Positions 25,996 to 34,866 of a stretch of 64,000 nucleotides of DNA are shown piece after piece; the first letter of the stretch is position 1; each line of letters starts with the position of its first letter. Below the pieces are notes generated by a model. It did no database searches, was not told where the DNA came from, and saw only the letters and a program-made list of their open reading frames with translations. The position numbers were made by a program, and so were the translations under genes. The DNA is from AWTP1-13 sp050248715 (GTDB lineage: Bacteria > Pseudomonadota > Alphaproteobacteria > Rhizobiales > Hyphomicrobiaceae): assembly GCA_050248715.1 (NCBI GenBank), contig JBFWRV010000026.1, positions 1 to 64,000 of the forward strand, read 5' to 3'.

Positions 25996-26994
25996 ATGAC
26001 CGGGCCGCCAACCTATCGCGCCGTCGTTTGCGAGACGCTGGGTCCGATCGATCGGCTGCAGCTGCGCGACCTCCCACGCACGCCCTTGGTGCCCGGCAAG
26101 GTCCGCGTCGCCCTGAAGGCGGCCGGCATCAACTTTCCGGACATCCTGACGATCCAGGGTCTCTACCAGCACAAGCCGGACGTGCCGTTCGTGCCGGGCA
26201 TTGAGGCTGCGGGCGTGATCAGCGAGGTTGCAGCCGACGTCGCAGGCCTCCGGGTCGGTGAGCGGGTGATCGTGCGGATGCGCACGGGCGGCTACGCGGA
26301 GGAGGCCGTCGTTCCGGCCGCCCAGACCCGGCCGCTTCCCGAGAGCTTTTCGTTCGCGGAAGGCGCGACGTTCCTCGTCGCGCACATGACGGCCTATCAT
26401 GGCCTCGTGACGCGCGGTGGCATCTCGCCGGGCCGGACACTCCTCGTGCCGGGGGCAGCGGGGGGAGTCGGCCTGGCGGCGGTGCAACTCGGCAAGGTCC
26501 TGGGCGCGCGCGTGCTTGCCGCCGCCTCGAGCGCGGAGAAGCTGCAGATTGCCACGCGGCACGGCGCCGATGCGGCGATCGACTACACGCGCGAGCCGGT
26601 CGAGGACGGAGTGAAGCGGCTCACTGCCGGCCGTGGCGTCGACATGGTGCTCGACCCCGTCGGCATTGCGCAGGAGTCGGCGTTGAGATGCCTAGCGCAC
26701 GGGGGCAAGCTTTTGATTGCAGGCTTCGCCGGCGGCGGCATGCCCGCCTACGCGGCCAACCGCATCCTGCTCAAGGGCGCCTCCGTGATCGGCGTGCGTG
26801 CAGGCGAGGCGGGCCGGCAGGACCCGGCCATGCGCAGGCGCGAGTTCGAAGCCGTGCTCGCATTCGGCGCCGGCGGGCAGTTGCGCCCTCATGTCTCTGC
26901 GCGATTTACCCTCGAAGATTTCGCCGCCGCCATGCGCACGCTCCAGCACCGGCAAGCGATCGGCCGTGTGGTTCTGACGATCGCGGCGCACTGA
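25996..26994 (+). CDS. NADPH:quinone oxidoreductase-like (MDR superfamily)
   Basis: The 332-residue protein is a zinc-less medium-chain dehydrogenase/reductase. The GroES-like N-domain reads VRVALKAAGINFPDILTIQG and PFVPGIEAAGVI, and the nucleotide-binding motif is PGAAGGVGLAAVQLGK near residue 150. The typical quinone reductase segment GRGVDMVLDPVG is also present. No structural or catalytic zinc cysteines are present. Members reduce quinones or enones with NADPH; the physiological substrate is not deducible. AGGAGA lies seven bases upstream of ATG 25996. The longer open frame upstream shadows the permease gene. Confidence 0.92.
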   Translation: MTGPPTYRAVVCETLGPIDRLQLRDLPRTPLVPGKVRVALKAAGINFPDILTIQGLYQHKPDVPFVPGIEAAGVISEVAADVAGLRVGERVIVRMRTGGYAEEAVVPAAQTRPLPESFSFAEGATFLVAHMTAYHGLVTRGGISPGRTLLVPGAAGGVGLAAVQLGKVLGARVLAAASSAEKLQIATRHGADAAIDYTREPVEDGVKRLTAGRGVDMVLDPVGIAQESALRCLAHGGKLLIAGFAGGGMPAYAANRILLKGASVIGVRAGEAGRQDPAMRRREFEAVLAFGAGGQLRPHVSARFTLEDFAAAMRTLQHRQAIGRVVLTIAAH

Positions 26995-27160
26995 GGGGTA
27001 AGACACTCTGTCAGTGAGATCACCGCATCTTGCGGGCGAGCCGCAGGGCCTGGCCCCAGGTCGCACCCTCCCCACCCACAACCGCCAGCGACTTGCCGGA
27101 TGACAATTTTGCCCCTTTCCAGTTAGCTTGCGCTCAGTGGTACGGGGGAAGCGGCAGCTC

Positions 27161-27937
27161 ATGCGCTACGACAGCAAGCACTCGCCTGCGCTGGCCCTCA
27201 TCAAGACGGCGATGATCGAGAAGAAGCTGACCCAGGCCGAACTCGCCGACGCCGCCGATATCCACGAGAAGACCATCCAGAACCTGCTGTCGGGCCGCAG
27301 CGTACGCGATCAGACCTTGTTCGATGTGTGCATGGTGCTCGGCCTCGATTTCGACAAGGTGCGTGCGGCCTGGGCCAGGGAGGGGCGCGCGAGCGAGCCG
27401 CGCGATGCGTTCGAACCCGGGCCCAGCGACGGCCGCGCCGCGCCCGTCTATATGGGCGCCTACACGCGCGCCGGCGTTGACCACTACATCGGCAGCTACC
27501 TCACCGTGCGCCCCTCGTTCGGGGTTGTCGGCGGCATCATGGCCTACCGCACGGACATCACCTGGGACGACGAATGGCCGAGTCTGCTGTTCCAGGAGCG
27601 CGACCGCCCGGACAAGCCGTTCCACCACCGCGGTCGCCTCTATGTTCCGGCCTCCTCGATGTACGTCCACCTGGTCTCGCTGACCAAGGGCGCCATGCGC
27701 ATGGTGATGCTGTCCCAGCTCGATCCGGCCGGCGAGATGCGCGGCCTCGTCACCACGCTCTCCAAGCAGGGTGCGCGCCTGATGCCGGTCTGCGCGCCCA
27801 TCGTCTACCTCAAGCGCGACGACTTTGCGGGTGTGGCGCTCGGCGAGGTCGGCGCGGACAACCCCGACCATCGCGCCTACAAGGCGCTGCTCGATGAGAC
27901 GGTCGCGCAAGGCTACGCCCGTCTCCTTTCCCCGTAG
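27161..27937 (+). CDS. XRE-type HTH regulator with large C-terminal domain
   Basis: From ATG 27161 the product is 258 residues. An N-terminal helix-turn-helix of Cro/C1 type covers residues 8-70 (ALALIKTAMIEKKLTQAELA, HEKTIQNLLSGRSVRDQTLF). The remaining 180 residues form a domain I do not recognise (APVYMGAYTRAGVDHYIGSY, RPSFGVVGGIMAYRTDITWD, LTKGAMRMVMLSQLD), perhaps a ligand-sensing beta barrel. An in-frame start at 27128 is possible. It stands alone, so its target could be itself or the preceding quinone reductase gene. Confidence 0.82.
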   Translation: MRYDSKHSPALALIKTAMIEKKLTQAELADAADIHEKTIQNLLSGRSVRDQTLFDVCMVLGLDFDKVRAAWAREGRASEPRDAFEPGPSDGRAAPVYMGAYTRAGVDHYIGSYLTVRPSFGVVGGIMAYRTDITWDDEWPSLLFQERDRPDKPFHHRGRLYVPASSMYVHLVSLTKGAMRMVMLSQLDPAGEMRGLVTTLSKQGARLMPVCAPIVYLKRDDFAGVALGEVGADNPDHRAYKALLDETVAQGYARLLSP

Positions 27938-27963
27938 TGCAGAGCTCGATCAGCTCCGGTTCC

Positions 27964-28072
27964 TGTCATCCCGGAATTCGCCGAAGGCGAATATCCGGGA
28001 CTGAGAACCGCATCACATCAGCCTGCACTGCTGTCCTGGGTCCTGGCTCTGCGCGCTTCGGCCGGGATGACA
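27964..28072 (+). repeat. Dispersed palindrome-ended intergenic element, copy B
   Basis: About 109 bp with TGTCATCCCGG at the left and CCGGGATGACA at the right. The first 36 bases (including an inner palindrome around TTCGCCGAAGGCGAA) are identical to copy C at 40628. It lies between the convergent XRE and rhodanese genes. Confidence 0.75.
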
Positions 28073-28123
28073 TGGGAAGGAGCACCGGGATTTGCATCGC
28101 ACTCCTCGCGCTCCACCCTTGTG

Positions 28124-28178
28124 CTGAGCCTGTCGAAGCACGGCTCAGGTGCAGGGCTCGCCCTCGACAAGCTCGGGG
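28124..28178. repeat. Hairpin repeat with CTGAGCCTGTCGAAG arm, copy 2
   Basis: CTGAGCCTGTCGAAG at 28124-28138 pairs imperfectly with CCTCGACAAGCTCGGGG near 28162-28178. The 15-base arm is identical to copy 1 at 14911. It lies in the same convergent intergenic region as element copy B. Confidence 0.6.
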
Positions 28179-28229
28179 TGGGGGGCGCACAGGTCGCCTG
28201 AGGCGCGCGTCGCTCCTCTCGTCCGGGGC

Positions 28230-28608
28230 CTATTTCTCGACCGCGCCGCCGCTCTCGGCCCAGTCCGTGAAGGCTCCGAGATTGTGGACGTCGGTGTAGC
28301 CCAGGTCTTTGAGCGCTTTGCCCGACAGCGCCGAGCGTCCGCCGGACGCGCAATAGAGGATCACCGTCTTGTTCTTGGCGAAATTCTTGTCGTGGTAGGC
28401 GGACTCGGGATCGGCGCGGAATTCCAGCAGCCCGCGGGAGACGTTGACGGCACCTTTCACCTTGCCGCTCTTCTCGACCTCTCCCGCGTCACGCACGTCC
28501 ACGACCAGCGCGTTGCCCTTGGCCATCATCGCCTGCGCCTGTGCCGGTGTGATCTTCGGAACCACTGCATTTGCGGCTTCCAGCATCTGTTTTGACGGTC
28601 GTCGCCAT
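28230..28608 (-). pseudogene. Single-domain rhodanese, N-terminus interrupted by a frameshift
   Basis: A rhodanese-like domain is intact: KITPAQAQAMMAKGNALVVDVRD, ESAYHDKNF and the active-site loop ILYCASGGRSALSG with the sulfur-accepting Cys. The natural start appears to be ATG 28608, preceded by AAAGGGA, coding MATTVK. An extra A in a run of four (complement of 28590-28593) shifts the frame before QMLEAANAV. Without that base the protein would be 125 residues. As it stands, translation could only begin at ATG 28586 (118 residues), which keeps the catalytic part. A homopolymer length error in the assembly is an equally good explanation. Confidence 0.8.
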
Positions 28609-28786
28609 GGTCGTCCCTTTCGTATCGGATCGTTGTTGGTACCGGAGGCGCTGTGACGGGCTATGGGCTGGCTGCTCCCGGCGCGGGTAGTGTGCAGCGG
28701 AACCTGCCGCGCGCGCAATGACCAGGGCTCCATCCGCCTTTGCCGGCACGCCTGCCGCCCCTTCGGCCAGGTCGATGCCGGCAGCC

Positions 28787-29692
28787 TCAGACCTCGATCA
28801 TCCCCTCGGCAACGCGCACGGCGTGGCCGCCGATGCGGACGCCGGCGAGCTTGCCGCGCTCCACCTCCAGCGACAGCTCGATCTGGCTCGGGCGGCCCAT
28901 CTCGTAGCCCTGTTCGACGGTGCGCTTGTGCAGGCCGTCCGGTATGTCGTCGAAGCGATGGATCACGCCGGCGAAGCCGACTGCGGCGGAGCCGGTAGCC
29001 GGGTCCTCGGGCACGCCGTGCTCCGGCGCAAACATGCGCGCGTGGAAGGCGGAGGTGGTGTGCACGGTCTGCCGGCAGTAGAGAAAGGCCCCAAGACCGC
29101 CGTGGAACGCCGCACTCCAATGCGCCGGTGCAACGTGCGCCTTCGCCATCGCATCGAGCGACGCGATCGGCACGAACGCGAAGCTGTTGCCGGCCGCAAT
29201 CCGTAACGGGCGATGGTTCTCGAAGCCGATCTCGGCGGGTATGAGGCCGAGCGCGGCCGCCAGCCGGTCGGCTGCGGGCAGCGTTCCGCTCTCCTCGGGC
29301 AGTTTCGGCGCATCGAACTCGGCGAAGGGCGCAGCCCCCGCCCGCATGCGCACGCCTATTCTGACGGGTCCGACCCCCTCTTCGAGGACGACCAGGGCAT
29401 CCCCGTTGCCGCCGGGCACGGGCGCCTTGAGCTGGGCCAGCAGCGCCGCGGTGCCCACGGTCGGGTGACCGGCGAACGGCATCTCGATCGCTGGCGTGAA
29501 GATGCGCACGCGCGCGGTGTGTGCCGCATTCTGCGGCTTGCACACGAACACGGTCTCCGACAGGTTGAACTCCCGGGCAATCGTCTGCATGCGCACGGTG
29601 TCGAGTGCGTCGGCCTCGAGCACGACCGCGAGCGGGTTGCCGCCGAAGCGCCTGTCGGTGAACACGTCGAGCACGTGATAGGCGAGGCGCAT
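28787..29692 (-). CDS. PhzF family isomerase-like protein
   Basis: The 301-residue protein has the diaminopimelate-epimerase-like PhzF fold. It starts MRLAYHVLDVFTDRRFGGNPLAVV and carries the conserved Glu46 in FNLSETVF, which is catalytic in PhzF. Further family motifs are IEMPFAGHPTVGTAALL and the C-terminal EDPATGSAAVGFAG. Although named after phenazine synthesis, most members in organisms without phz genes have unknown substrates, and no phz gene is present here. ATG 29692 gives the normal N-terminus; an in-frame start at 29749 adds 19 unrelated residues. Confidence 0.9.
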   Translation of the reverse strand: MRLAYHVLDVFTDRRFGGNPLAVVLEADALDTVRMQTIAREFNLSETVFVCKPQNAAHTARVRIFTPAIEMPFAGHPTVGTAALLAQLKAPVPGGNGDALVVLEEGVGPVRIGVRMRAGAAPFAEFDAPKLPEESGTLPAADRLAAALGLIPAEIGFENHRPLRIAAGNSFAFVPIASLDAMAKAHVAPAHWSAAFHGGLGAFLYCRQTVHTTSAFHARMFAPEHGVPEDPATGSAAVGFAGVIHRFDDIPDGLHKRTVEQGYEMGRPSQIELSLEVERGKLAGVRIGGHAVRVAEGMIEV

Positions 29693-30183
29693 GTCGCGGA
29701 TCCTCCAGGTGTCGCCAGGCACCATGCCGGAATCTGCGCCTGCTTCCAAGTCGCGGCGCCGCCCACAGCCTGAGCTTGATCGGCATGCTGCTCAACTTTT
29801 TCTCCATATGTTTCAACATCTTCACATTTGCCGCGGTCACGTTGATACCCAGATGCGGTCACGCTCTCGCCCCCATTGACAGCGTTCATGGGCGGGTGCT
29901 CGCGGCCGGGGAGGCCGATGGCAGCGAATGGCCAGCGGGGGAGCGTCGGGCGCGTCGTGCCGTCCGCGCCTGGCCGAGAGGGATTGCCGGGTCTGTGCCC
30001 GTCGGCGAAGCGACAAGGCCGCGCGGATCGGTGTTCCAGCGAACCGGGATGACGCGCCCACCGCGTCATCCTGTCGGGAGCGGCAGAGACACCCCGCGTC
30101 TCTGCCGCCCCCTCCTACAGCCCGTGTGGCGCGTTTAGCGGGGCCTTCAGCCCCGACAGAGCAAGAACGAGAACGAGGTCGGA
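29693..30183. other. 491-bp divergent intergenic region with three hairpins
   Basis: Located between the divergent phzF-like and OMP genes. The OMP-proximal part carries the tandem hairpins listed at 30047-30155. The phzF-proximal part (29750-29880) is less GC-rich and probably holds promoters. No supported gene. Confidence 0.5.
30047..30155 (+). promoter_or_regulatory. Three consecutive hairpins in the OMP gene leader
   Basis: Perfect stems occur at 30047-30056/30062-30071 (GGATGACGCG/CGCGTCATCC), 30081-30090/30098-30107 (CGGCAGAGAC/GTCTCTGCCG) and 30139-30144/30150-30155 (CGGGGC/GCCCCG). The last one ends 28 bases before the OMP start codon. They could form a structured 5' leader, or terminate unwanted transcription entering the OMP gene. 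Function is inferred from position only. Confidence 0.45.
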
Positions 30184-30909
30184 ATGACAATCAGGCGCGT
30201 CGCTTTCCTTGCTGTCGTTGCGAGTGCCGTTTGCGGACAGGCCGCGCCGGCGGCCGATCTCGGGGGAGCGCCTTCCCGCCGCCCCGTCTACGATGGGCCG
30301 GGCACCTACGGCCCGGTGTTCACGTGGACCGGGCTCTACATCGGCGGGCACGTCGGTTACGGCTGGTCGGACGCCGACTGGCAGTTCAGCGCCACGCCGG
30401 GAGTCTCGACCGGCCACACTGGCGAGGGCGGCCTGGCCGGCGGGCAGATCGGCTACAACATTCAAACCGGCCATTTCGTCTTTGGCGTCGAGGCGGATCT
30501 GTCGGGCTCGTGGATGGACGGTAGTACGGCCTGTCCCAACGCAGGTTTCGACTGCGGCCACAGCTTCAACTGGCTGGCGTCCGTGCGCGGACGCGCCGGT
30601 GTCACCATGAACAACAACCGCACGCTGTTTTATGCCACTGCCGGCGGCGCCTGGGCCGATGTCGACTATACCGCCACGAACGTCGTCACCGGTGCGGCCT
30701 TCGGCACCGGGTTCTCCAATACGCATGTGGGCTGGGTCGGGGGCGGCGGCATCGAGCACATGCTGACGCAAAACCTTAGCGCCCGGGTCGAATACCTCTA
30801 CTATGGCTTCGATTCCGTGACGGCGCCCGCAGGTGCGCTCGGCGGTGGCCCCGCCAGTCTCGATCTCGCCGCGCAGACGGTCCGCTTCGGCCTCAACTTC
30901 AAGTTCTGA
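30184..30909 (+). CDS. Omp25-like outer membrane beta-barrel protein
   Basis: The 241-residue protein has a signal peptide (residues 1-24, APAAD end) and a small beta-barrel of the Omp25/Omp31/RopB type. Evidence is FTWTGLYIGGHVGYGWSDADW at the barrel start, GGQIGYNIQTGHFVFGVEADLSGS, WLASVRGRAGVTMNNNRTLFYATAGGAW and a terminal VRFGLNFKF ending in Phe, as barrel proteins do. These porin-family proteins are abundant structural outer-membrane proteins in Hyphomicrobiales. The unusual upstream hairpins suggest regulated expression. Confidence 0.9.
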   Translation: MTIRRVAFLAVVASAVCGQAAPAADLGGAPSRRPVYDGPGTYGPVFTWTGLYIGGHVGYGWSDADWQFSATPGVSTGHTGEGGLAGGQIGYNIQTGHFVFGVEADLSGSWMDGSTACPNAGFDCGHSFNWLASVRGRAGVTMNNNRTLFYATAGGAWADVDYTATNVVTGAAFGTGFSNTHVGWVGGGGIEHMLTQNLSARVEYLYYGFDSVTAPAGALGGGPASLDLAAQTVRFGLNFKF

Positions 30910-31109
30910 AGGGGCACGGGCTCGCCTCTCGACGGGCGCACCCGACCCTGCACCCGATTTGCTCAGTGACCGGACGGCATTCCTGAACCGGCGTTGAATG
31001 CTGCCTTCATGCAGGTGTTATCCTGCGGGCAAGTCCACGCCGCAAAGCTCGGGCCTCATGCTCTCGACGCCTCGCACCGAGGCGGAGGCAGTACACAAAG
31101 GAACGAGCT

Positions 31110-31394
31110 ATGAAGACCTTGATCACCGTTGCGACCGTTGCGTTCGGCTTGACCGTCCCGGCCTTTGCCCAGGACACGAAGCCCGCCACAAGCCAGCCGG
31201 TCCCGGCTGCCGCCAAGCCGGCCGAGACGCCGAAGGCGCAGCCCGCCGCAAAGGGCGCCGCCAAGACCGACGGCAAGACCGATGCCAAGGGCGCCGCCCC
31301 GGCCACGCAGCCGGCCGCCGCGCCGAAGGCCGATGCAAAGGCCGCAGCCACCCCCAAGACCACCGAGAAGCCTGCCGAGACGAAGAAACAGTAA
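31110..31394 (+). CDS. Small exported Ala/Lys/Pro-rich protein
   Basis: The 94-residue product starts with a signal peptide (MKTLITVATVAFGLTVPAFA) and continues as a low-complexity Ala, Lys, Pro and Thr chain (for example KPAETPKAQPAAKGAAKTDG) up to the stop. Such sequences are disordered, positively charged and may associate with the cell wall or DNA-like polyanions; none of this is shown. AAAGGA lies nine bases upstream of the ATG. Low complexity makes homology assignment unreliable. Confidence 0.6.
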   Translation: MKTLITVATVAFGLTVPAFAQDTKPATSQPVPAAAKPAETPKAQPAAKGAAKTDGKTDAKGAAPATQPAAAPKADAKAAATPKTTEKPAETKKQ

Positions 31395-31566
31395 CAGAAC
31401 GTGTCTGTCCCAGCGTCTCGGAGCCCGGGCCCCGGCGGCACCTGTCGTCGGGGTCTTGGTGCGTTCGCGATTGCGGCGCTGCTCTTGACATTTCCGGCGG
31501 TTCGCCGCTCTTGGGGCTGCCTGTGCGCGCCGCACGCCGCGCATCCACAACGCGAGATTGATCACG

Positions 31567-31872
31567 ATGGCCGCACGCATCTACAAACCGGCCCAGACGG
31601 CCATGCAGTCGGGCCCGGCCCGCACCAAGGAATGGCTGCTGGAATACGAGCCCGAGAGCCCGCGCGAGATCGATCCGCTGATGGGCTGGACCAGCTCACG
31701 CGACATGAAATCGCAGATCAGCCTCGCCTTCGACACCAAGGATGAGGCGGTGGCCTACGCGGAGCGCAATGGCATCCCCTACCGCGTGAGCGAGCCGCAG
31801 CTGCGCCAGCCGATCCGCAAATCCTACGCCGACAATTTCCGCTTCGGCCGCAAGGGTGCCTGGACTCACTGA
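31567..31872 (+). CDS. NDUFS4-like complex I accessory subunit
   Basis: The 101-residue protein matches the ETC complex I subunit conserved region, the family of mitochondrial NDUFS4 (18 kDa subunit): MAARIYKPAQTAMQSGPART, WLLEYEPESPREIDPLMGWTSS, MKSQISLAFDTKDEAVAYAERNGI and the C-terminal KSYADNFRFGRKGAWTH. In alphaproteobacteria this protein is a supernumerary subunit of NADH:ubiquinone oxidoreductase, here encoded away from the nuo operon, as is usual. It lacks a signal peptide. The start MAAR at 31567 is preferred over 31558. Confidence 0.92.
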   Translation: MAARIYKPAQTAMQSGPARTKEWLLEYEPESPREIDPLMGWTSSRDMKSQISLAFDTKDEAVAYAERNGIPYRVSEPQLRQPIRKSYADNFRFGRKGAWTH

Positions 31873-31889
31873 GGCGCCGTCCCGGCCCC

Positions 31890-33086
31890 TCACGCCTGCG
31901 TCGCGAGCCCCACTGCCAGGCGGCATGCCGCCTCGAACTCGGCGAGGTCGATCCATTCGTCCACCGTGTGCGGCTCGTTCTGGCCGGCGCCAAACGTCAC
32001 CGTCGGCACGCCGTGCCGCACCAGCCAATTGGCGTCGAGACCGCCGTTGGCCGCGCGCACATCGGGCGTTACGCCCATGGCCTCGACCGCGGCCATGGCG
32101 CGGCGCACCACCGGCGCCGTCTCCTTCATGCGGAAGGGGTGATAATCTGTGCGCGCCGTGAACTTCACCCGCCCGGCCTTCCCCGCGCTGTTGGTGACAT
32201 TGGCTGCCGCCTTCTTGAATGCCGCCTTGTAGGCCGCGGTGATCGACTTGAAGAACGCGGTGTCGTGGCTGCGGCTTTCGCCCTTCACGTGTACGTAGTC
32301 GGTGACGACGTTGGTGGCGTCGCCCGCCGGCCCGCCGCCGGCGCCGCTGACGGGGCCGATGTTGCTGGTGCCGCTCGTTCCGTTCTTGACGACCTTGCCG
32401 AACCAGCCGCCTGCGCGCACGTCGGCCAGCGCCTCGGCCAGGATCAGGGTCGAGCTGATGCCGCGCTCGGGGGCCACGCCCGCATGCGAGGCGCGGCCGA
32501 AGATCTCGACCTCCCAGCGGTCGGCGCCGACGGCGCCCAGGACCACCGTTGACGCCGCCCGGCCGTCGAAGTTGAAGCCGATCTTCACCCCGCCCAGGTC
32601 CTCCAGGCGCACGTGGCGGGCGCCCCACAGCCCGCTCTCCTCGCGCACGGTGAAGAGCAGCGTCAGGGGCGGATGGTCGTGTTTGCCGCGCGCGAGCTCG
32701 GCAGCCAGCGTCGCCAACACCGCACAGCCCGTGCGGTTGTCGCCGCCAAGCGCGGTGTTGGCCGTGTTGACGACCTTCCTTCCTTGCCGCTTCGGCTTGG
32801 CGCCCGCGCACAGCGGCACGGTGTCCATGTGCGTCATGAACAGCAGCCGTTCCGCCGATTTCAGTGTCCCGCGCCCGGGCAGATCGACGATCAGGTTGCC
32901 GGTCTCGGTCGGCACGGGGATGCGGCTGTTGGCGTCGTCGAAGCGGATCGCACGCGCGGGCACTCCCGCCTCCTTGAGCGCTGCAACCAGCTCCTTGCCG
33001 ATCCTGGCCTCCTGTCCGGTCACGCCCTCCACGGCGAGGAAGCGCATGAGGCGGTTGACGGCAGCATTCGTGTCGACGGCGAACAT
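31890..33086 (-). CDS. M20 family metallopeptidase (peptidase T-like)
   Basis: The 398-residue protein is an M20/M28-clan metallo-exopeptidase. Metal and catalytic residues are visible: His86 and Asp88 in MTHMDTVP, Asp116 in ALGGDNRTGCAV, Glu149-Glu150 in TVREESGLWG, and the late His in NEPHTVDEW. The dimerisation domain lies between about residues 190 and 300 (VEIFGRASHAGVAPERGISS). Relatives are di- or tripeptidases or amidohydrolases. GAGGAG lies eight bases before ATG 33086. Substrate not deducible from neighbours. Confidence 0.9.
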   Translation of the reverse strand: MFAVDTNAAVNRLMRFLAVEGVTGQEARIGKELVAALKEAGVPARAIRFDDANSRIPVPTETGNLIVDLPGRGTLKSAERLLFMTHMDTVPLCAGAKPKRQGRKVVNTANTALGGDNRTGCAVLATLAAELARGKHDHPPLTLLFTVREESGLWGARHVRLEDLGGVKIGFNFDGRAASTVVLGAVGADRWEVEIFGRASHAGVAPERGISSTLILAEALADVRAGGWFGKVVKNGTSGTSNIGPVSGAGGGPAGDATNVVTDYVHVKGESRSHDTAFFKSITAAYKAAFKKAAANVTNSAGKAGRVKFTARTDYHPFRMKETAPVVRRAMAAVEAMGVTPDVRAANGGLDANWLVRHGVPTVTFGAGQNEPHTVDEWIDLAEFEAACRLAVGLATQA

Positions 33087-33235
33087 GAAAGAGCTCCTCT
33101 GCGGATGTGCCCTGCCTGCGCGCAGCGGCGGGCGCACTCAGAAAGCACTTCGCGCCGGAAAGCGCCAGGGGCCGCGCAACTTTCGCGCTCGCGGTCGACG
33201 TCGTGTGGAGATGAGAGGTAGAATGGAGACCCAAC

Positions 33236-34213
33236 ATGCGAAGCGGAGCCGGGGAAATGACCATTGCAGTCGGCCTGGGGCTCATGGAATTCCCCTTCAA
33301 GGGGGCGCAGGGCTATTGGCGCTGGGTCGACCTCGCCGAAGCGGGCGGGGCCGACTCCATCTGGCAGACCGACCGCCTGCTCAGCGCTCAGCCGATGCTC
33401 GAGTGCATGACCGCCATGGCCGCGCTCGCCGGGCGCACGCGGCGCCTCAAGTTCGGCATGAACGTGGTTTCGCTGGCGCTGCGCGATCCCGTCCTGCTCG
33501 CCAAGCAGTGCGCGACCATCGACGTGCTGTCGGAGGGCCGTCTGCTGCCCGCGTTCGGCATCGGCAGCCCACACGCGCCCGAGTGGAAGGCGCTCCACAT
33601 CGACACCAAGACCCGCGGCCGCCGCACCGACGAGGGTTTGGAGATCGTGCGCCGACTGTGGCGGGAGGACGCCGTCGATTTCGAAGGCGAGCACTTCCGG
33701 CTGTCGGGCGCCACCATCCAGCCCAAGCCCGTGCAGGCCGACCTGCCGATGTGGATCGGCGGCTCCTCGGAGGCGGCGATACGGCGCACGGCCCGCACCG
33801 GTACCGGCTGGCAGGCGGGACCGGAGGGACCGGCCGAGGCCGGCCGCATAGTCGCCGCCATCAAGGCCGCCCTCGTCGACACCGGCCGCAGCATCGACGA
33901 CGACCACTATGGCGCAAGCTTCCCCTATTACTTCGGCTCCTCCACGGATCCCGTGCTGCAGCGATCCATGGAGGCCTACAGAAAGCGCACGGGCCGCGAT
34001 CCCCTCGGCTATTTCGCCGTCGGCGACGCGGGCCTGATCGCACAGCGCATCGGCGAGTACGTCGCGGAGGGTGTATCCAAGTTCGTGCTGCGGCCCGTGG
34101 GGGCCGACGAGGACGAGGTGATGGCCCAGACGCGGCGCCTCATCGAGGAGGTGCTGCCTCAGGTCGCGAGCCGCTGGCCGAAACCGGCAAAATCCGCCAG
34201 GCCCGCCGCCTGA
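33236..34213 (+). CDS. LLM-class flavin-dependent oxidoreductase
   Basis: The 325-residue protein is a luciferase-like TIM-barrel monooxygenase: GLMEFPFKGAQGYWRWVDLA, GADSIWQTDRL, LKFGMNVVSLALRDPVLLAKQ, FGIGSPHAPEWKAL and PMWIGGSSEAAIRRTARTGTGW. Members use FMN or F420 and oxidise varied substrates; the cofactor cannot be told from sequence alone. Both ATG 33236 and ATG 33257 have a GGAG seven to eight bases upstream; the second gives a more typical N-terminus (MTIAVGLGLM). It is divergent from the M20 peptidase gene. Confidence 0.9.
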   Translation: MRSGAGEMTIAVGLGLMEFPFKGAQGYWRWVDLAEAGGADSIWQTDRLLSAQPMLECMTAMAALAGRTRRLKFGMNVVSLALRDPVLLAKQCATIDVLSEGRLLPAFGIGSPHAPEWKALHIDTKTRGRRTDEGLEIVRRLWREDAVDFEGEHFRLSGATIQPKPVQADLPMWIGGSSEAAIRRTARTGTGWQAGPEGPAEAGRIVAAIKAALVDTGRSIDDDHYGASFPYYFGSSTDPVLQRSMEAYRKRTGRDPLGYFAVGDAGLIAQRIGEYVAEGVSKFVLRPVGADEDEVMAQTRRLIEEVLPQVASRWPKPAKSARPAA

Positions 34214-34264
34214 GTCGCGGCCGCGGGCTGCCGTAGATTTCCGCCCTTTACCGCGGCCGTTGCG

Positions 34265-34293
34265 GGTCCCGGCAGGCTATTTGTACCGGGACC
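34265..34293. terminator. Hairpin after the LLM oxidoreductase gene
   Basis: GGTCCCGG at 34265-34272 and CCGGGACC at 34286-34293 form a perfect 8-bp stem with a 13-base loop. No T-run follows, so termination is only suggested by position (52 bp after the stop). Confidence 0.35.
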
Positions 34294-34447
34294 GGCGTGC
34301 TTTGCCCGGATATGGCCTCGAAACTGAGCGATTTTTCCGCCACGTTAACCAAGCTTGTGTATCGCCGGGAATATCTGTGCGCGGAACTTATCGGCACGCT
34401 CTGCGTTGAAGGCCCTGGATGGGGCCAGGCGACCGTTGGAGAGACTT

Positions 34448-34711
34448 ATGAAGGCAGTGATTGCGGCGGTTCCCGCCCTGTACCTCTCGCGCACAGCGCA
34501 AGCCGACTCGGCTTGGCTCTGGCGGCTGGCCGGCCTGAGCGTCGCCGTGGTTGTCCCCATGGCCTTCTGGACGTTGCTGCTGGTGGTGCTCGGTTTGGTG
34601 TTCGACTTCGCCATCGGTCCGATCGGACTGGCGATCTTCGCCGCCGCCATCGGCCTGTGCTGCCTGCTCGGCGCCTCGGCCGTCATGAGCGCGAACGGCG
34701 GTCGCACCTGA
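34448..34711 (+). CDS. Small membrane protein of unknown function
   Basis: From ATG 34448 (TTGGAGAG seven bases upstream) the product is 87 residues with two hydrophobic segments: LAGLSVAVVVPMAFWTLLLVVLGLVFDFA and GPIGLAIFAAAIGLCCLLGASAV. No motif recognised. The frame is open to 34355, but that extension is basic and lacks a ribosome binding site. Confidence 0.65.
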   Translation: MKAVIAAVPALYLSRTAQADSAWLWRLAGLSVAVVVPMAFWTLLLVVLGLVFDFAIGPIGLAIFAAAIGLCCLLGASAVMSANGGRT

Positions 34712-34866
34712 CCGCTCCGCGAGGCCTCTCGCCACGCAGAACGGCGAAACGGCCACTGTAGGCGGCACCGGTGCATCCTACGGATCGATCCCCTGGCACA
34801 CTCGGGCACGCACGACCCTGCTGGGCGACTGTCGCCGCAGCATCCTCTGCCGCGCCGCCGGATATG

